Both the position numbers and the translations under genes were made by a program. Of a stretch of 14,457 bases of DNA, positions 11,713-14,457 are shown piece after piece. How positions within the stretch are numbered: the first letter of the stretch is position 1; each line of letters opens with the position of its first letter. This stretch comes from JALZEG01 sp046263255. Lineage in GTDB: Bacteria > Actinomycetota > CADDZG01 > WHSQ01. A model generated the notes under the pieces. The model searched no databases. It was not told the DNA's origin and saw nothing but the letters and a program-made list of their open reading frames with translations. The stretch covers positions 1-14,457 of the forward strand of contig JBHELD010000001.1 in the NCBI GenBank assembly GCA_046263255.1, written 5' to 3'.

Positions 11713-14304
11713 TCAGAAGCGGCGGACCCGCTGCACCGCCGTCTGGGCCCGGTTTCTCGCCACCGACAGGAACGCGAACCCCAGCGCCATCAGCGACGCG
11801 GTCGCGTACAGGGCCGCCGGCGGGGCCGCCCTGCGCCCCGGCCGGAAGCGGCCCGCGAGGGCCAGCTCCTCCTCGGCCGCCTCGACGTGCCACAGCCCCG
11901 CGTGCACGTATGCGAGCTCGGTCTGCTCCTGCTCCTGCTCGGCGATCGCGCCCTGCGCCTGCGCGTTTGGCTGCGGGCCGGGGATCGGCTCCGGGATGGG
12001 CGCCGGAGGCGCGGGCGGCACCGCCACGAACGCGGCGGCCGGAACCACGGGGGGCGGGACGATCACCGGTAGCGGCTTTCTCTCCTTCTGCGTCGGGAGC
12101 CTCAGCGCCGCCGCCACGCCCCGGCAGACCACGTCCACCTCCGCCGTGGCGACGGGGACGTCGAGGACCTTCGCCTGCAGCGTCACCCGCTCGGTCGTGG
12201 GCTTCGGAAGACGCGGGCAGTTGAACGTGACGTCGAAGTCGAGGCCGGCCGACCGGATCGTGTCGATGCGAGGGTAGATCTCCGGCGACACGGACTCGAC
12301 GATGCCCCCGCCCCCGAGCGCCTCGAGCTCGACCGGCACCTCGCGGGTGACGGACCTCACCGTCGCGACGATCGCGGGGGCGAGGTTCAGGACCCCCACG
12401 CGGGTCTCGCTCCTGACGTCGCACACGAGCGGCTCGCCCCTCGCGATGTCGGCCGAGCCGTCACCGTCGCAGTCGACGGGGCTCGGCGCGTACGACTTCG
12501 CGAGGTCGCCCAGCGTGGTGAGGGCGCCTATCGCCCTCGCGTTCCCGTTCTGCCCCCAGACGGCGAGGCCGATGTGGTAGATGCCCCTGTCCGCCAGGAC
12601 GGCGCCGACCTGGTCCATCGGCGGCGACGGGTGCGCGGGCGAGTTGTGGAACGCCTCGTCCGTCATGTGGACGATCACGCCGAGCGCGCTCCGGCGCCAT
12701 CCCGCACCCTGTCCCTCCGGAACGAACCCCGGGTCCCCGGCTCCGGTCGCGGCCTGGTAGACCGCGGTCAGCTGGGACTCCGGCAGGTCGCCGCCGCCGC
12801 TCGACTGGAGGGATTCGAGCGCCTCGGTGAACGACGCGTCCGCCGGGCCGATCGCGCGGTCGAGGCGGTACGGGTAGTCCCCGGCGCGCGGGTCGCCGTA
12901 GCCCGGGATCGGGTAGTCCTTGAAGCTTCCGAGCCCGAACTGCACGTCGATCTTCGCGCGCCCCAGCTCCTCGACGATCTCGTTCATTCCCTCCCTTAGC
13001 CCGTTGATCGTCGACTCCATGCTGTCGGACACGTCGACGAGGAAGAACACGTCGAGGCCCGTCGGATGCTCGGGCAGGGTGAGGTGGTAGGGCACGCTGC
13101 GCGTGGATCCCGGCTTCATCTCGAGGCGCTTCTTCGGCGGCGTCAGGCTTGCGCCCGTCGTGTCGATCGGCGGGAGGGGGTCCACGCCCAAGTCGGGCAG
13201 CTCGACCTGATAGCCGAGCCCCCTGTACCGGAGCAGGTGCTCGCCCGTGTTCCCGAAGACGGAGGGGGTCGCGGTCGCGTCGGCCTGCAGGTCGCGGAGG
13301 TCGATCTCCTCGATCCCGGGAGGCGTGATTTCGATCCAGTAGCTCGGCTCCTGGAAGCGGAACAGACCGTTGTGCACCGACATGACCATCTGGCCCGTCG
13401 CGGGGGCGTGCGTCATGTCGATCGCGCTCCCGGGCGGCGTCCCTTCGGGGTACCAGGACGTGCCGTCGTCGTCGCTCCGCACGAAGTCCTGCGTCTCGCC
13501 CTGATACGCCATGAGCCGCGCCGGCCTGCCGGCGACGTGGTGGACGTCGAACAGGGATATGGGCGGGGCGAGCCGGTTCTCGAGCGCGCGCGACCGGCCC
13601 CCGTTCGACGAGTGATGGAGCCCGATAGCGCCCCAGAACCACAGGCTCTCGGGGTCGAGTGGATCGACCGCGAGGCCCGCGGAGGGGAACTCGCCCCCGC
13701 CGGACCGCCGCTGCCACGAGGCGCCCGAGTCCGCCGTCACGTACAGCCCGTCCTCGTTCGTCCCCGCGTCGCCCAGCAGCAGGTAGGCCGTGCCGGGGTC
13801 GCTCGGGGCGGGCTCGATCGTGCGGGCGGGACCGCTGACGGGCGGCAACCCCCCGTCCGACGCGCGCCAGGTTTCGCCTCCGTCCCTCGAGACGACCACG
13901 TGGGGCCGGACGACCGGCCCCGCGGCCTCCTCGACGACGGCGTAGACGACGTCGCTCGCGCGCTGCGGGATCGCGAGCAGCTCGATCGTCGCGTTCGCCG
14001 ACGAGACCGGCACGTCGAGCGACGGGAGCAGCTCGATCGCGAAGGCCTGCTCCCAGGTGCACCCGCCGTCGAGCGTCTCCATCACGACTGCTCCGTTTGA
14101 CGCGAGGAGCCTGTCCGGGTCGCCGGGGTCGACCGCGTAGGTCTTGATCGCGCCGGGTCCGGCCGCCCATGCCGGAGGTCTGATGACGTCGAAGAACCCG
14201 GCCTTCGACACGGCCTTACAGCCGGGCCGTGTGGCCGCTCCGGCGAAGGGCGCGACGAGCGTGAGCAGCGACGCAAGGCCCACGAGCGCGCGGGTTCTCA
14301 TCAC
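11713..14304 (-). CDS. Integrin-like surface protein: Asp-box beta-propeller, integrin-beta-type VWA, TM anchor
   Basis: An 863-residue exported protein. Residues 1-24 are a signal peptide. Residues about 50-370 form a beta-propeller with four Asp-box (BNR) motifs of S/T-x-D-x-G-x-x-W type ending at W84, W146, W197 and W284. Residues about 393-415 and 655-728 flank a VWA domain (417-650) and resemble the two halves of an integrin hybrid domain. The MIDAS is D424-V-S426-D-S428 with D549 in HMTDEAFH; D463 in GSFKDYP and D506-L-P-E509 match the integrin synergy-site residues. DCDGDGSADI (611-620) looks like an EF-hand/dockerin calcium loop. Residues about 741-785 are a Pro/Ala stalk, 829-848 one transmembrane helix, then a basic tail ending RVRRF. 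Probably a cation-dependent adhesin or receptor. The start is GTG 14304 (ATG 14301 is possible): TACCCT lies 6 nt before the GTG and no Shine-Dalgarno is seen. Confidence 0.85.
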   Translation of the reverse strand: MMRTRALVGLASLLTLVAPFAGAATRPGCKAVSKAGFFDVIRPPAWAAGPGAIKTYAVDPGDPDRLLASNGAVVMETLDGGCTWEQAFAIELLPSLDVPVSSANATIELLAIPQRASDVVYAVVEEAAGPVVRPHVVVSRDGGETWRASDGGLPPVSGPARTIEPAPSDPGTAYLLLGDAGTNEDGLYVTADSGASWQRRSGGGEFPSAGLAVDPLDPESLWFWGAIGLHHSSNGGRSRALENRLAPPISLFDVHHVAGRPARLMAYQGETQDFVRSDDDGTSWYPEGTPPGSAIDMTHAPATGQMVMSVHNGLFRFQEPSYWIEITPPGIEEIDLRDLQADATATPSVFGNTGEHLLRYRGLGYQVELPDLGVDPLPPIDTTGASLTPPKKRLEMKPGSTRSVPYHLTLPEHPTGLDVFFLVDVSDSMESTINGLREGMNEIVEELGRAKIDVQFGLGSFKDYPIPGYGDPRAGDYPYRLDRAIGPADASFTEALESLQSSGGGDLPESQLTAVYQAATGAGDPGFVPEGQGAGWRRSALGVIVHMTDEAFHNSPAHPSPPMDQVGAVLADRGIYHIGLAVWGQNGNARAIGALTTLGDLAKSYAPSPVDCDGDGSADIARGEPLVCDVRSETRVGVLNLAPAIVATVRSVTREVPVELEALGGGGIVESVSPEIYPRIDTIRSAGLDFDVTFNCPRLPKPTTERVTLQAKVLDVPVATAEVDVVCRGVAAALRLPTQKERKPLPVIVPPPVVPAAAFVAVPPAPPAPIPEPIPGPQPNAQAQGAIAEQEQEQTELAYVHAGLWHVEAAEEELALAGRFRPGRRAAPPAALYATASLMALGFAFLSVARNRAQTAVQRVRRF

Positions 14305-14310
14305 CTGGAA

Positions 14311-14316
14311 AGGGTA
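14311..14316 (-). promoter_or_regulatory. -10 box of a leaderless promoter (integrin-like protein)
   Basis: Minus-strand TACCCT fits the actinobacterial TANNNT -10 pattern and is followed by TTCCAG (6 nt) and GTG 14304, the same spacing seen before the glycosyltransferase gene. The -35 position falls inside the adjacent 20-bp palindrome. Confidence 0.45.
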
Positions 14317-14320
14317 CGAC

Positions 14321-14340
14321 GCAGGCCCCCGGGGGCCTGC
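14321..14340. repeat. Perfect 20-bp palindrome
   Basis: GCAGGCCCCC is followed directly by its reverse complement with no spacer. On the + strand it runs into CGGGTTTGTTC, which is weakly terminator-like; on the minus strand it overlaps the -35/spacer region of the integrin-like gene and could be an operator. No + strand gene reads into it within the window. Confidence 0.7.
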
Positions 14341-14353
14341 CGGGTTTGTTCTA

Positions 14354-14375
14354 GCGGGATCGCAAGCGATCCCGC
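14354..14375. repeat. 10-bp inverted repeat with 2-nt centre
   Basis: GCGGGATCGC, AA, GCGATCCCGC: perfect arms. Its right arm overlaps the left arm of the larger inverted repeat that follows, and its first seven bases (GCGGGAT) recur as the last seven bases of the window. Confidence 0.75.
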
Positions 14376-14457
14376 CCTATGGCGGATCCCTCGCCTCTCG
14401 GCGTCGTCGCCTTCGGCGACGACGCCGAGAGGCGAGGGATCCGCCATAGGGCGGGAT
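14369..14457. repeat. 43-bp perfect inverted repeat running to the window end
   Basis: Bases 14369-14411 are the exact reverse complement of 14415-14457, with the 3-nt centre TTC at 14412-14414. The repeat reaches the last base, so its true length is unknown. The core (GGCGTCGTCGCC / GGCGACGACGCC) could be a natural hairpin. The flawless extension to the edge could be a large palindromic element, a replicon-end structure or an assembly fold-back. No coding sequence is supported here. Confidence 0.85.

Noticed and set aside
12461..14170. A 569-codon minus-strand frame inside the integrin-like gene
   Set aside because: Shifted-frame shadow with an Arg-rich composition and no motif; the 863-residue frame has signal peptide, domains and TM helix.
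14411..14416. C(TTCG)G tetraloop in the terminal inverted repeat
   Set aside because: The full-length symmetric pairing centres on 14413 with a 3-nt TTC loop; the tetraloop register would shift all other pairs.
14141..14449. A + strand open frame of 101 codons reaching the window end
   Set aside because: It runs antisense to the start of the integrin-like gene and through the palindromes; no ribosome binding site or homology.

Overview
The window is very GC-rich, protein-dense DNA (no tRNA, rRNA, CRISPR array or insertion sequence is visible) that reads like a chromosome segment of an actinomycete-type bacterium (Actinomycetota, probably an uncultured or soil lineage). The evidence is a coenzyme F420-type luciferase-like oxidoreductase, a long-chain polyprenyl diphosphate synthase, an actinobacterial repeat protein of the DUF8129 or lipid-droplet-associated type, GTG starts with strong Shine-Dalgarno sites, and several genes whose -10 boxes lie six bases before the start codon, as in leaderless actinobacterial transcripts. 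The taxon is inferred, not proven.

Left part, + strand (1-2939): two adjacent genes for secreted modular surface proteins built from the same roughly 130-165-residue Ig-like module. The first is cut by the window edge and ends in RTX-type glycine/aspartate repeats; the second is complete with a signal peptide. A strong hairpin terminator follows. Next comes an F420-dependent oxidoreductase of the G6PDH-like family (3019-3972, +), convergent with a divergent methylenetetrahydrofolate-reductase-like gene (4050-4853, -).

Middle: on the minus strand, a 98-residue single-span membrane protein (6034-6330) precedes an ECF-type sigma factor with a long membrane-spanning C-terminal extension (4883-5965), and then the MTHFR-like gene. 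Diverging from these on the + strand are yjbQ (6472-6915), coupled by a GTGA overlap to a polyprenyl diphosphate synthase (6912-7871), then the two-repeat DUF8129-like protein (7981-8640). The divergent promoter region carries a GAAC-N4-GTTC palindrome resembling a LexA box.

Right part, all minus strand, in transcription order: a large surface protein (11713-14304), a stand-alone HD-GYP phosphodiesterase (10878-11603), a GT4 glycosyltransferase (9723-10844), a short ribosome-hibernation-like protein (9367-9693) and a TetR regulator (8711 to about 9253 or beyond). The TetR gene lacks a standard start codon for its N-terminal helix. The window closes in a cluster of perfect palindromes, the last a 43-bp inverted repeat running to the final base.

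The standout is the 863-residue surface protein. It joins an Asp-box beta-propeller to a von Willebrand A domain whose metal-site residues, flanking strands and downstream segment line up with the hybrid/beta-I/hybrid head of animal integrin beta chains, followed by a Pro-rich stalk, one transmembrane helix and a short basic tail. It is an apparent single-chain integrin-like bacterial receptor or adhesin. Together with the RTX/Ig-module proteins and the glycosyltransferase it suggests a cell-surface/adhesion theme, but no direct functional link between these genes can be shown from sequence alone.
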